From: Rotaria sordida
Taxonomy: Eukaryota; Rotifera; Eurotatoria; Philodinida; Philodinidae
NCBI GenBank assembly: GCA_905250125.1
Contig: CAJNOL010001110.1
Span: forward strand, 1-64,000
Reading direction: 5' to 3'
Length of the DNA stretch: 64,000 bases
Shown: positions 38,061 to 50,200 of the stretch, piece after piece
Layout of the letters: the number at the start of each line of letters is the position of its first letter
How positions within the stretch are numbered: the stretch's first letter is position 1
Position numbers and translations under genes: made by a program
Notes under the pieces: generated by a model
What the model was told of the DNA's origin: nothing
Seen by the model: only the letters and a program-made list of their open reading frames with translations
Databases searched by the model: none

Positions 38061-41000
38061 AAACTCTTATTTTGTGAAAAAATCTCTACCTTAACTACTT
38101 TATTAAAGTATCCATGATGCTTAACTTGATAATTTGATAGACTAAATGAAATGTTTTGGTAATAGAAAAAGCAAGAAATTAGCTCGTATGCTGGAGATGC
38201 GTCCTTTGATATGTTTTATTTTCTAGATTTTTATTTTTTAATTTTTTAACTTTTAAAAAATTTTTGTAATCCCTAATAAAAATATTAATAAAGTGAAAAC
38301 ATCACCTTGTCATCATTTTTAGCAACTGCAAATTTTTTTACCGTAACTACACGCAATTGCATCGCAGTTTGACTGCAATTGAACACATGGGTCGAAACTT
38401 GATACGTGAAAAACATGATTCGAGTCGATGCAAGTAGTTTCATTAGCTGAGAGAATTTTATAGGGTTAGTTCGTTTTCGAGATAGAATCAAAAATAATGA
38501 AGAAAGCAGATGTTAGTGTCTTTTACCTGTTCATATCTCGTAAGGACAACTTGGAGTTCATATTCCTTGTTTTGTTAAGATATTATCTAGTGTAAATTTA
38601 TAAGAAAATAAGAAATGGTTTGTTGAACAACAACAAAACGAACAGAAACGTACAGTTAATTCAACAGCCATTGCCGATTGAAAAAAAACGATATTTGACT
38701 TTATCATTATTATTCATATTTATATGTATATTGATAATGAAGCTCTTATTTGTGTCATATAACAATGATAGAAACTAAATAATTCAAGTCCAAGAAAACA
38801 ACGATAATCAACTATTTTTTCCTCGTTAGTAACATCATGTCAATAAATCGAACAAAAGTCATCACTTAATTTTAAAAAGTTTTATTCTATAATTTTGACT
38901 AATTTGAATTTGCATTCCTATGCAATTTATTTCATAATCTGAAATGTAGATTGTGTATGATTTTACGAGTAAATCTTATATAAATGTTGTTTATAATATC
39001 CTATATTTGAATCATTTTCGATTCATTTTGATCTATTTATTTTTGTTTTGCGATAAGCAAAAATAATTTTCATAATGAAAAAAAGTTTCATTTAAAATTC
39101 TATGAAACGTTTAAAAAAGAAACAAATTAAACTCCATTACATTGTTATTCGTTTATATTTTTAATTGAATTCCAAAACTCTATACTTACATGCGCTTGAC
39201 ATCATTATTCATCGGCACTCATTTGAATCTGTCTATTCTTTATCTGGTTACTACAATTTCATATAGAATCAATTTCTGTAAGTTAGCAATGAATGAATTT
39301 ATAAGTAATATCGAATAAATTTAGGTTTTTTTTTTCTTAAATTTTCAAGAACAAAAACTTTCTATCCAGTATTATTTCTTCATCGATTGGTTACAAAACT
39401 CGAAATTATATCTTCATTCAAATTTCGAAAGTAATAATCGATGTTTTTTATCCTAAATAAACAGTTTATGTTATTATTTTACAGCTTGTAAGAGAAATGA
39501 ATAAATTCAGCTAATTTCAATGATCTTATAAATCATTCAACTTGATGGTTGTATTCTTTATTAGATGTTATCTGACTACATGAATTAGGCCTTCGAAGTA
39601 AAGAGGAATAAGAGCTGATTTACTACTCATGTGATTCAAATCGGACAAAAACAGTCGGCAGTTTTATATTTAAATAGATGACTTTCTTTTGACCGTCATT
39701 CTGCCGCAGAACACCAATAGTTGTTTGCCAACTGGCAATCTACCGCCGATACTCAAGTGGACAACAATTTTTGAAAGCGCGTTTACATGTTTCAAACATG
39801 ATTTCCATTTGAGTATTTTCATGTCCATTCAGAAAATACTAATTTCGTCTGCAAAACACATAAAATATTTTCATGTTTTCCAAAATGCATAAATGTATGT
39901 GCTTGCAAAAATTGGGTCTACCCATTTCTCTCAAATTTTAAATCGTCCTATTGGAAGAAATAATCTGACTAAAACACTCAAGCATTAGAGTTTACTATCA
40001 AACTATACAAAGGCAAAAGTTTCTTTAAGCTTTTTATATAGAATTCAAATATCTCTATTATTACTTTTGATATGCTTCTAAGTGTAATGAAGAAATTAGA
40101 TTTATCGAATAATGTTTATCAATAGATAAAATTAGACAAGCTGAACTTGAATGATTAAAAATTTCATTAAAAAATACACGAATGCTATGTTTATGATATT
40201 CATCAACAAGTTTTTTTTTTCAGATCATTTTCTTTTTCAATAACTTGTTTTTATAGGAAAATGATGTGTTGGAATATAATTTTAAAAAAAGAACTAATAA
40301 TTAAATTAAACATATTTTGATTATTTTTTTTTCTTTTGTAATACATTGTACAGGCAAGAATCAGTTAAATGATTTAATTTAGATAATTAGGTGATCATTT
40401 TCAAGTCATTTTATATCATCATATTTCCATTCATATGTATCAATATATGTTTTCTCTATTTCATATTGTTATTAAACCATAACGATGTTTACCATTACAT
40501 TTTTTTCATATATAAAATTTATATTCATATTCACCATCATTTATTTCTATAGATGACGATAATTCAAATATTTCTGTATTTATATCTTTTATCATTGGAA
40601 TATATCATCAATTAACAAATGAACTAACAAGATTGACTTCAGTTATTGTCGGTGCAAATAATGAAAAAAGATATTTGATGATGAGTTTTTTTTTCATTTG
40701 ATTTTGATAAGTTTTTTGAATGACTTTAAAATCGAATAAATATATTTTTGTTTATTGTTGAAAGACAATAATAATTAGATTTAATTGAAAAAAGAATTCT
40801 ATATGAGAAACTATTCTTGTCCAATAGTTGTATTAGATTTTATATCTAAAACTAATTATAATATTGAAGAAATATGTCTACAAAAATTGAACATTATATG
40901 ATGTAAAGAAATACTTTAATGATATGTTAATTATCTTGAGTATAGACTAGAGTTGTATGAGATTGAACTGTCAAGAAAAATCTCTTAATAGATTAATCAC

Positions 41001-42412
41001 TTTTGAGTAGAAACTATGTGCATCATATAGACTCTAATGAAATATGAATACCTTGAAAAAGAGTTTAAGCCTTTAGGTAATTACTGCAGAGATATTACAT
41101 TTCACGGTATCTTTTAAGTCAATGCTGTGACTCCATCCTTTAGGAACATATGGAAAACTGATTTTCAAATTTCGACTTGAGATTTTGAAAAGAGATAAGC
41201 TTTAATGAGAATAGTTTATTTTGTAAGTGTCAGATCTTTTCGTTGTTCCTATCTTAAAATATATGGCTACGATAAAAGGATGTTTCTTACATTGCTCATG
41301 TACACTAACAGATCTGATGTTTTTATTTCAGGATAGGACAAAAATTAAGAGACTTTAAATTTTCACAAATCAGTTTTTCCGAAGAATGAGATCGCGGCAT
41401 TTACTAACAAAAACCATAACAAATGCAATACCTCTGTAATAGTAAGTTAAGGATATGAACTCTTTTTCGAGTATTCACAACTTATTAGAGTCTACGTGAT
41501 GCATATAGCTTCTATTCAAAAGTGATTAATCAATTGACAAGATTTCCCATCGTCTGATTGAGATCTTCAACTTTGATAGGCTCAAGGCGAAATGAAGAAA
41601 AATTGCCCAAACCATCTTATAAATCATATAAATTAAAATAATGTTTAAGAGAAATGACTAAAACACATAGCATTCGTTGATTCAATAAATTGTTAAAATT
41701 TCAAAGATTTGATGTAAATAAATCTTTAAAAGCTTTCCTCTAAGCAAAGACAAAAATCGAAGCTGGCAGCTAAAAAATTAAAATCATTAGGACTAGATCA
41801 GATTTATCAAGAGCACTAACCCACATATTTCCAAGATAGACTATTCAAGATTTTTCTTACTTGGCAAATATTAAAAAAAAAGTATGATCATTTTGTTTGA
41901 AGTAAACGATATTTATACAAAATCAAAATTTGCAATCGATCACCGAATTTCTTTCTAGTCATTTACTGTTTACACAATCAAGAAGAGAAGCTTTTGATTT
42001 TTAAAGTAATATTAAAACATTGAATGAAGTTGCCAATCATAGATAATTTCAAAAAGTAATACAAGCAATATTAGCATAGCAGAAGAATATGAAGCAATTC
42101 CGATGCTTTTATTATAGAATCTACTTGTTCATGTTACTTTGATATCATATCAATATGATGAAGATAAACTCTAACTATTTCTCATACCATTTATCTATAA
42201 TACTTTTATGTAATTCATAGAAAAATTCATTTTTGTATCATACAAATTATGTATCCTTCATTCACTAAAACTAATACTAAATAAAGCTTTTGTCGAACTT
42301 AATTAGAACATAGGTGAATAAGTAGAAATTAAATTCAACAAAATAAAATTAGGTATGAAATATTTGTTCACTCGCAAAACAAAAAAGACAATTTCAATGG
42401 GTATAATTTATG
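38061..42412. other. gene-poor AT-rich spacer
   Basis: I see no supportable gene. A 50-codon coding-like piece on the plus strand near 40553-40700 could be an exon relic but has no recognisable motif. Frames at 38285-38491 and 39689-39892 are not convincing. The segment 41000-41540 has partly mirrored halves (for example ttttgagtagaaac near 41005 and gcttctattcaaaagtgat near 41507), suggesting another old inverted-repeat insertion. Confidence 0.5.
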
Positions 42413-43434
42413 TTAAGGGGGCATACGAAGGGCTCCATCTAATCGAATAACTTCACCATTAAGATATGGATTTTCAACAATCATGTGTGCTAAACGAGCA
42501 AAATCATCTGGTTGTCCAAGTCTTTTTGGAAATGGTACCATATTACCAAGTAATAATCGAACTCTTACAGGTAAAGCAGCAAGCATTGGTGTATAAAAAA
42601 CACCAGGAGCAATAGCACATACTCTTATACCCATATTTGATAGATCTCTTGCTAATGGTAATGTCATTGAAACAAGAGCACCTTTCGATGCTGCATACGC
42701 AACTTGTCCTATTTGACCTTCATAAGCAGCAATCGATGCTGTATTTATAATAACACCACGTTGTCCTTGAGAATTTGGTTTATTATCGGCCATAAGATGA
42801 CATGCCCAACGTATGGCATTAAATGTACCAGATACATTTACATTAAGTAGTTTTTTAAATTCATCGAAACTATGCATTGAACGCTAAATATAAAAACATA
42901 TTAAATAGAAATAGTTTTTTTTGTTTTTGTTATGCTCACTTTATTTATATTATATGTTCGAATAGCTACACCAATACCAACACAATTAAGTAGAACATCA
43001 AGTCTTTCATATTGTTGTTTGATTTGATTAAACATAGCTTGTATTTGTTCTTCATTGGTTACATCAGCAGAAAGAAATGTCGGTGGTTCTAATTGAATAT
43101 TTTGATCTGTTGATAGATTATTTGATAATGGAATTTTCACATTATTTTTGTCATCCTTACGTTCATTTAATAGTGACTACAAAAATATTCAAGATAATAA
43201 AATTAATTTAAATTTGTTTTATTAAGAATATACAGTCAATGGATCGTCGGATTCATCTAATTCTGAATTTAACGGCGATGAAACTATTGATGACCATTGT
43301 TTCACTATATCACTACCTTTAGATGATGGTAAATCACAAATGATTACACGAGCACCAAGTCGAGAAAAATGTTTAGCACAAGCTAGACCTAAACCAGTTG
43401 CACCACCAGTTATTAATGTTACTAGACCACTCAT
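42413..43434 (-). CDS. HSD17B10: HSD17B10-like short-chain dehydrogenase (3-hydroxyacyl-CoA dehydrogenase type 2)
   Basis: HSD17B10 is a mitochondrial NAD-dependent short-chain dehydrogenase. It oxidises 3-hydroxyacyl-CoA (isoleucine and branched fatty acid breakdown) and hydroxysteroids, and in animals it is also a part of mitochondrial RNase P. Exons 43234-43434, 42940-43176 and 42413-42883, with short introns, give 302 residues against 261 in human. The cofactor loop is TGGATGLG, followed by an acidic residue in IICDLP, as in NAD users. The catalytic serine, tyrosine and lysine fall at about 196, 209 and 213 (TASIAAYEG, then VAYAASK), the exact family spacing. The ending [20 protein letters not shown] is diagnostic for this subfamily. 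The extra length is a polar insert of about 40 residues between strand B and strand C, spanning the first intron. No cleavable targeting peptide is evident, as in human. Confidence 0.93.
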
Positions 43435-43596
43435 TATATTGACTGATTTAATTAGTCTTTATATCTGAAATATAAAAGATTAATAATATATTTTTTTTTC
43501 TATTTTCGAAACTTATGATAAATAATGTTTCTAAGGTTTCGGTAGATGTTTTTTTTTTTTTTTTTTGTTATTTTCACTTTTTTTTCCTTTTCAACG
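43435..43596. promoter_or_regulatory. shared intergenic region between two divergent genes
   Basis: Only 162 bp separate the ATG of the minus-strand HSD17B10-like gene from the ATG of the plus-strand small membrane-protein gene. Both promoters must lie in it or overlap the genes. It is AT-rich with a poly-T run just before the plus-strand start. No specific element was recognised. Confidence 0.5.
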
Positions 43597-44034
43597 ATGA
43601 ATGAATATCATCGTCTTGGAATAAAAAATTTTAAAAGTATACGTCATCTTGGACAAATTAAACTTGCATTTGATTTATGTACTGATGATATATCAGCACC
43701 ACAATATGTATCATTCAAAGGAAATGATTCTAATAAAAAAATACAAATTTTTAATAATGATAAACTTAAATTTGATAATATTCCAATAAAAAAATCAACT
43801 AATAATTGGTTACAAAATTGTCAATGTTCTAAAATATTGATGAATTTTATTATGAATATTTTCTATCTGTTTTTTCGTATATTATGCATTATCTTGAAAT
43901 ATACAATTTATTTAATATGGTATCTATTTAAAATTTTACTCTATATAATCTTTCGTTTATTAACCGAATCAAAATTATATTGTTCAAAATCTGTCCTATG
44001 CCATCCAATTCGATGTTACCATCATCGATTCTAA
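43597..44034 (+). CDS. small predicted membrane protein of unknown function
   Basis: An uninterrupted 145-residue frame that I do not recognise. I start it at the ATG at 43597 (MNEYHRLGIKN), not the upstream in-frame ATG, which lies in a poly-T run. Residues 1-80 are polar, with Asn/Lys/Asp. Residues about 87-128 form one long or two tandem hydrophobic segments (FIMNIFYLFFRILCIILKY, then LIWYLFKILLYIIFRLL). The tail is rich in Cys and His (CSKSVLCHPIRCYHHRF). Codon choice (GAT, AAT, AAA, TCA) resembles the neighbouring real genes. It may be a lineage-specific membrane protein; no homology is claimed. An AT-rich random frame is the alternative. Confidence 0.5.
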   Translation: MNEYHRLGIKNFKSIRHLGQIKLAFDLCTDDISAPQYVSFKGNDSNKKIQIFNNDKLKFDNIPIKKSTNNWLQNCQCSKILMNFIMNIFYLFFRILCIILKYTIYLIWYLFKILLYIIFRLLTESKLYCSKSVLCHPIRCYHHRF

Positions 44035-44336
44035 ATAATCTGTAGTAACCCTCATTATCTACTCGATTCTGTATCTATCAAATAGATGGTGGTATGAATA
44101 TGATTATATGAATATTAATACACAAATGTAATCATTTTATTTTTATTGATTATAAATATAAAAAGATAGTTAATTTTTGAAACTGTATTAAGAAAATATT
44201 CAATAGATGTCGTTGTTAATCAGAGTGAAATATACTCATTAGAATAAAGTGTTCGATATTTATGTTTATAGATTTATCAAAAAAAATAAATCTCATTGAT
44301 ACAAAATATCTCTAGGGCGAATTCAAAAACTAAAAA

Positions 44337-44822
44337 TTAGTCCTTGATTTCTATTGCTACATTATGCATAAGTTTTATTTGCATTGCAGCCTGTTTTAAT
44401 ACATTTAATATTTTAACATTTTCATGTGCAAAACTATATACATGATATTTTAAACCAACTTCATAAGTAAATTATTTAACAACAACTAACTAGTAGATCT
44501 TAATTGATGTCTTGACATACGTGGAAATAAATGATGAACATTCAACAGAAATGGTTCACGTGGCCCAGAATCATGTGTTGATATACCAAAATGTGATAAT
44601 GTTATTTGAACATGTAAATATATAGTTAAAACATTGTGTGTATTTTGGAATATAAGATAATAAAACTATATACCAGTACCAAAAAATAAAAATAAAACAT
44701 ATTTCAATAAAAACAGTATGATGAATAAAGCCATGTATAAGAAAGAATACGTTTATGATAAGTTGAATAAAGTAATTGAACAAAATGTGGTGTTACGGTA
44801 ACGAATGATAAATGTTGAATAT
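44337..44822 (-). pseudogene. broken fatty-acid/sphingolipid desaturase, C-terminal part
   Basis: Membrane desaturases insert double bonds in acyl chains using three His boxes. On the minus strand, after a splice-acceptor-like TTTTTCAG (44823-44830), the sequence reads QHLSFVTVTPHFVQLLYSTY. In a second frame it continues with a hydrophobic run, and in a third with YLHVQITLSHFGIST and NVHHLFPRMSRHQLR. The latter matches the third His box (QIEHHLFPRMPRH in the family) with the Glu-His lost. A further frame carries the usual C-terminal part (EVGLKYHVYSF, then LKQAAMQIKLM) ending at TAA 44337-44339. At least three frame changes, a stop after QLRSTS and a missing stretch before the His box show that it is dead. 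No exons with the first two His boxes were found upstream. Confidence 0.7.
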
Positions 44823-44839
44823 CTGAAAAAGAAACAGAT

Positions 44840-45537
44840 GTTAGTGCAATTTCAGTGGTATTAAAATATGAAACATGATGTTTCTAATCATAGAAAGATT
44901 ATTTTAAGGTGTGGTGGTTCTAGTTTCTATCTCGAAGGAATCAGGAAATAGGATTAGAAGTGAAACCGTTTCGTTCATGTGTAATAATAATAATAAATAA
45001 CGCCAATTCTTGAGTTCATCACGCGCGTAATTTTCAAAACATATTAATCGTTTACAAATAAAAATAACCGGTATTCATAGAAACGTTCGTCTACATCTCG
45101 TCTCTCTCTCTTGAATGGTCGCTATTACTTTATTCGCGTGGCTAATAAGAATGTTCATTAGAATAAATTTACGTTTGAACATATAAAGATATTTTTAAAA
45201 AGTTTATTTTTGACTTTTCCAATTGATATCAGATCAAATAATTTAGGTTACGTGTCAAAGTTTTGCCCATTTCAAAAACGAATGGACTGTTTCTGCCATT
45301 TCCAATGAAAAAAACATTGATTTAGTTTTTCACTCTTACAAAAGACAAGAATAAAGTCTATAATATGGTTTTTATTTAGTCCATCCAGAATTCTGCTTTT
45401 CTCTACGATAAAATTTAATAAAAATCTGATCTGTGACTATGCATGTATTCCGTCACAAAAAAAACGGTATTAATAATGTTTATCAGCGTGTTATTTTCTT
45501 ATTATGTAATGTTTGGTTATGATTTTTCTTTTTTCAG
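44840..45537. other. spacer between two pseudogenes
   Basis: Nothing coding was recognised. The stretch lies upstream of the desaturase fragment on the minus strand, but I could not find its missing N-terminal exons there. Confidence 0.45.
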
Positions 45538-46168
45538 CAGTGAACCATAGGATCGACTAAGCGACACGTTTCACCCTTCTCTACTGGGCTTTCATGAACA
45601 GTGAACATTTTCGGTTGAACACGACACTGAAACACCATTCGATATTTTTCTGTCTTGTCATTAGATACTTTAATAGGAAATACTTTTGTAAATCAGGGAT
45701 GAGCTCAACCATTGCAATGAATGGCCTAATAGAATCTTGGTGCATTCATCATGGCTCAACCCGATTGAATTGAATCATTATTCTTCATGGCATCTGTTTT
45801 GGCTTTAGCAGGCAATAATCCTTTCTTAATGATACCGTCAATGGCTTTTCGATATGTTCCATGAAATGCGACTGGCTCTTTAGTTTCACTGTCGATACAA
45901 CCGAGTCAAGTTGTGTCATCTGCATACTTTTGATCGAGTTTTAATGCTTGGTGATACCAACCAATCAGAAAACAGTATGGCTATCCCCTCGCCTTTCAGA
46001 TTCAGGTAGTTCTGGTTTCTCGTAATATCTATTGAATTCTAGAGCAAAATCGCTTAGTTGTAGTTAAAGGTAAGATAAAATCAAAGTCCATTCATAAGCA
46101 TGCGAAGCAAGTTTGACGTATCGAAGTACTGATCCTTGTGGAAAGCCTTTTCTAGCCTTATCCTCAGA
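45538..46168 (-). pseudogene. decayed gene of an uncharacterised family with a YHGT-type motif
   Basis: Minus-strand pieces in changing frames fit an invertebrate protein family of unknown function whose core is Trp-Leu-Gly, then a Tyr/Phe-His-Gly-Thr motif, then a long beta-strand segment. I read DFALEFNRYYEKPELPESER first. Next comes CIDSETKEPVAFHGTYRKAI, then DGIIKKGLLPAKAKTDAMKN. After three in-frame stops comes FTKVFPIKVSND, then KYRMVFQCRVQPKMFTVHES. The AFHGT motif is at about 45866-45880. The His-Gly-Thr and the later strand resemble ADP-ribosyltransferase folds, but that link is inference. At least one frameshift and several stops make it a pseudogene. It sits directly beside the GT-rich tract at 46.3 kb. 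Confidence 0.6.
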
Positions 46169-46339
46169 AAAAAAAACGATAATTCATAGAGTTTTGCATC
46201 AAACTCTGAAATAAGTATACAAAGCGTTTAGCTTTTGCGGAAGCCACCCTAAATAACCATCAAATAGAACTCTATTTATGAACTGGCTGTAATAGTTTAG
46301 CGAGCTATCGAATTTCCTTGATAATCGAGTGCAAATATG

Positions 46340-46640
46340 AGGGTGTGGGTGTGGCTTGGTGTAGACGTGGGTGTAGAATGCATTGCTTCTCTTTAGCCAC
46401 ACCCATAACTTTACCTCAGCGCTCACATGCGCATCAATTTCTTCAAACACCGGCATCCGCGCCTCCCACCATACTCCTATTCAAGCACCCACTCCACACT
46501 TATGTGCAAGCTTCGTGAACGTAGTGTCGCGCACTGAAATGTTTGGGTCAATGTGGGTGTGAGTGTCGATGGGTGTGGACATGAGAGTGTGGGTATGGAT
46601 AAAGAGAACAAACGCAGTCACATCCACACCCTATTAGGTT
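46340..46640. repeat. GTGTGGG/CCCACAC-rich tract, left block
   Basis: The tract holds G-rich runs (gggtgtgggtgtgg at 46340-46354, then gtgggtgtgagtgtcgatgg near 46553 and gagtgtgggtatgg near 46585). A C-rich segment between them (agccacacccataa, caccatactcc, gcacccactccacac) is partly complementary. The unit resembles TGTGGG, the telomeric repeat reported for Adineta vaga. Copies are degenerate and in both orientations, so this is not an active telomere end. It may be an interstitial telomere-like tract or a low-complexity repeat family. A sister block is at 55.62-55.88 kb. Confidence 0.7.
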
Positions 46641-47279
46641 TTCTTCTATAGGGCGACGAAGTTTCATCGTTTTTTGTCAGGTACAATTATATTGTCAGTT
46701 TCGCCATATTAAGAGACGGTTGGTGACTGAATCGAGCATTTTTATTATAGGCTGTCACGTAAAAAATTTTAACATAGTTTTTTGATCATTGAGAGTGAAA
46801 GAGCATGTAGAAAAAACTCTATGAATCCAAATTTTTAGCCTTCTCTGAGTGATCGTTCAATAATTATCAAGAAAACATTTAGTGTGTATCAGTAGATCTC
46901 CATTCCATTTTTCACCTCTTGCTGTTTTCAGTATATAATTATTTTTTTTTTGATATATCAAACAAATTAAATCGCAACGAGCAGCAGGTTTCGTACTTGA
47001 ATGTGTCGTGCGTTGTGTCACAAATCACGACGCATGCAACACATTTAAAATGCATCCTAAAACTATTTCGTTTCTTTTCAAAAGCGTTATTGTGCGGCAG
47101 GCAAATTTCTTTCTCTTTCTCAATCTATTCAGCTGCCTGGCAACATCAAGAGTTGTTTTTTCCTTTCACTTGTAACATTTTTTCAACGTTAGCCAGTTTT
47201 GCCTTTACATTGTTTTTCGATGGCTGTTTTATTCGATCCGATCAGCCTTTCTTCACAGACGGTAATCTATTTTCTGCAT
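46641..47279. other. flank of the hAT-like element
   Basis: An open frame of 129 codons (46919-47308) runs through this stretch and into the transposon end, so it is not a real gene. The segment around 46990-47060 (gtgtcgtgcgttgtgtcacaaatca) resembles 37385-37440 (gcattgtgtcgcaaatcacc), indicating a shared interspersed repeat. Confidence 0.45.
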
Positions 47280-50200
47280 TAGGGGTGTTAGTTTACATTT
47301 ACTTTTAATTTTATTTACCAGTAAATTAAAATATGAGAAATTTATATTTATTATAAATGTAAACTATTTAGTTGCAGGATTTACATATACAGATAAATGT
47401 AAATCCTGCTACAAAATAATTTACAATTTATAATAAATGTAAATTACTTATAATTTATAATTTATTTTACATATAAACTTTTTACTTTTCATTATTTATC
47501 AAAAACAAATTAAAATAAACTATGATATTTTTGTACGATATTTTACATAAGAAATACCCTAATCTTAGTATTATTTTTATCTATAATTTATTTGCTGTAC
47601 TACCTTTTCATTCAATTAATGGTTCTTAATTTGAGAAAAAGATCTCACTACTTATCATGATGAGTTTTTCAAAGAAGAGTTAAATCAAACTTTACAGACT
47701 AGGAAAATAGAAAATGCTGTAAATTGTCAATGAGAAGCTCAAAATAGTTTTCGCGAATTAGACCTCTATTAGAGATTACATATTATTTTTATCGAATGCA
47801 GTTAGAACTTGTAGATACAATAGTAGGTTTTTTTCTACGTGGCAATGTTTTATTACCCTAATTATGTTACGAATTAATACTCAATTTCGAACATTTCTGA
47901 TATGCAATAAATATTCATTAGGTTTTCCCAAATAGGTTTTTTGTTGTGCATAAGGAATATTTTAAGACATACCATGTTTATTCCTCTGTTGTTTATTAAC
48001 CACTTTTGATACAGTTTCGGCAGACATGCATGATACTGATAGGAAAAAAAATCTATAGACACAGAAACTCTTAAAACATAATGTAAAAGTGTTTTAGTAT
48101 TTTATTTATGTCTCATTGAAGTTATTATTTTACTTCGACCGATATGGAAAGTATTTCACTTCTTATTTCTATCTAGTAATTACTTCCATAATTGGATATT
48201 AAAACGAAGACTTCTGACGTTTATCGCACACCACACTGTTTTAGTCTTAAAAGAAGACTAATTAAATCCATATTTTATAGATTTTTATTTTAATGTGGCT
48301 CGATAGAATAAAATTTAAAATTTGTGCTTGTCACTATGACTTTCTCAACAATAGACTTAAGATGCTGTCTGATTAAAAAAGTATCTGTTAAACTGTATTG
48401 ATCATATAGACTATGAAATCTTTTTCTCTTTCTTCGAATCTGTAGTCATTACAGTTGCCAATATGCCAAGAACGATCAGACTTATGGTAGAGAGCACTAT
48501 TTATGACTCTACAACAGCAAGAAGAATTGAACATTTTACAATAACAATGAAAAATGAATTCTGTAAAGTTTCACGGAAAAAATTTTTTGAAAGAAATTTT
48601 GGAACCCATCCAATAGTAGTCCTTTTATAGACCTAGTACTATAAAATCAAGAATATTTTTTTGGCAAAATGAGGTCGTATGTTTCAAATTTTACTTTTGA
48701 TTACATTCACCGACAGAAATACTTTCAAATTCGTGATCTCAGTCAAATAGTACGTCCACGGATATATAAATCAAGATATTTCAATTCAAAAACAGCTTTT
48801 CGTCTGCAATATGCTCTATGACTTTGTTGAAATTTTGTTGTCATCAAAAATATATAAATGATATGTCTATACATTTGCTTTTTGATGCAAATCACCAGTC
48901 TGCCATAGTTTTTTTTTCAAAATATCAACACCAAGAATGAAAATCGTGAAGTACGGGTTCCTTTTGACATGTAAATCAAGTAATATCAATAATTTCATAG
49001 GCAATAATTGCTCCAAATACATTTAAAAACCGAAATTTTGATGAGACTAACTTGATACAAAATGCTTTATGATATCATTTATACTTTAAGTTATAGAGGG
49101 TAGCGTAATGGTTTTACAACACCCTGTAAATATAATTTGAAGATCAGCGATGTTGTACCTATCAGTAGTCTCATCGCAGAAACTGTATTACTAACGAGAA
49201 TTTTGTGATACATATCGGAGATGAGCGGCTGGGATGGTGACAGTGCACCGCCAGATTTCCCACTTTTCTCGTGCATTGAAACTACTAAATTTTCTTCAGA
49301 GAGTACTGTCACATATCTCGAAATTTGGAGAATTGCTCACTTTCTGCGCGAATGAAATAGAATCCAAGAGCTGAAAAATAGAAATTCTTAATATATCAAG
49401 GAATAATCAGTGTCACTCTGGTAATTCTTCAGCAAAATTGAAATTGATTATTGTTTGCTTCAGTATCAAACGATTCATGAAGATCTCGGTAATGCATTTT
49501 TAAAAGAATCTGTACACGTAATTATTTCTTTCACAATTTTCCGGGTGGAAATGATTATCACAACAAAAAATGTCGTGGAAATTCTGTACTTTTGACTTTT
49601 ATATTCACTGAACTTCAAGAGAATTGATTAGAAATTAGTGTTTCTCAATTCTCGGAAACATCTCCTGCATTCACATCCAGATCTATGCTTTTTATTTATA
49701 TGCACTGACATTAGTTTATATCATATCACGAAACAGAAGAGTGTTTACGAGGGTTGAATACAAAATCATGGTCTCTAAAACAACGTTGTTGGCAGGAGAT
49801 GCGCTACAAAGCCCCATAATAGTGGGACTAATAAAAACCTAGTACACTGCGGCAGAACACTTTTTAGCTGCTCCCCTCATCTCTAGTACATATTACTGGC
49901 GTCGCAAGGAAATATACATCAGATAGAAAATTCATATCATAAAAGTTAATCAAGAGCGTATATTCTCGTCACCAATATATATGCTTTCCGTTAGGACAAT
50001 AAAATGGAAAAATTATAATATTTTTGCTGCTCAAAAAGCAATCAGCATACCAATAAGATTAACTGGCAGTTTATGCGTCCATCTCGTCTGTTCACTGCGT
50101 ATTTCGAATTAATTTATCAATGCGAAATTATACATAGATAACAATGGCAATATTTTCATGATAAAATGATGAAGACTGCTAATTTACCGCATCGGAAATA

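Noticed and set aside
40553..40700. 50-codon coding-like piece after a TATAG acceptor-like sequence
   Set aside because: No partner exon and no motif found.
46919..47308. 129-codon plus-strand frame
   Set aside because: It crosses the left boundary of the hAT-like element and is Phe/Ser-rich without any motif.
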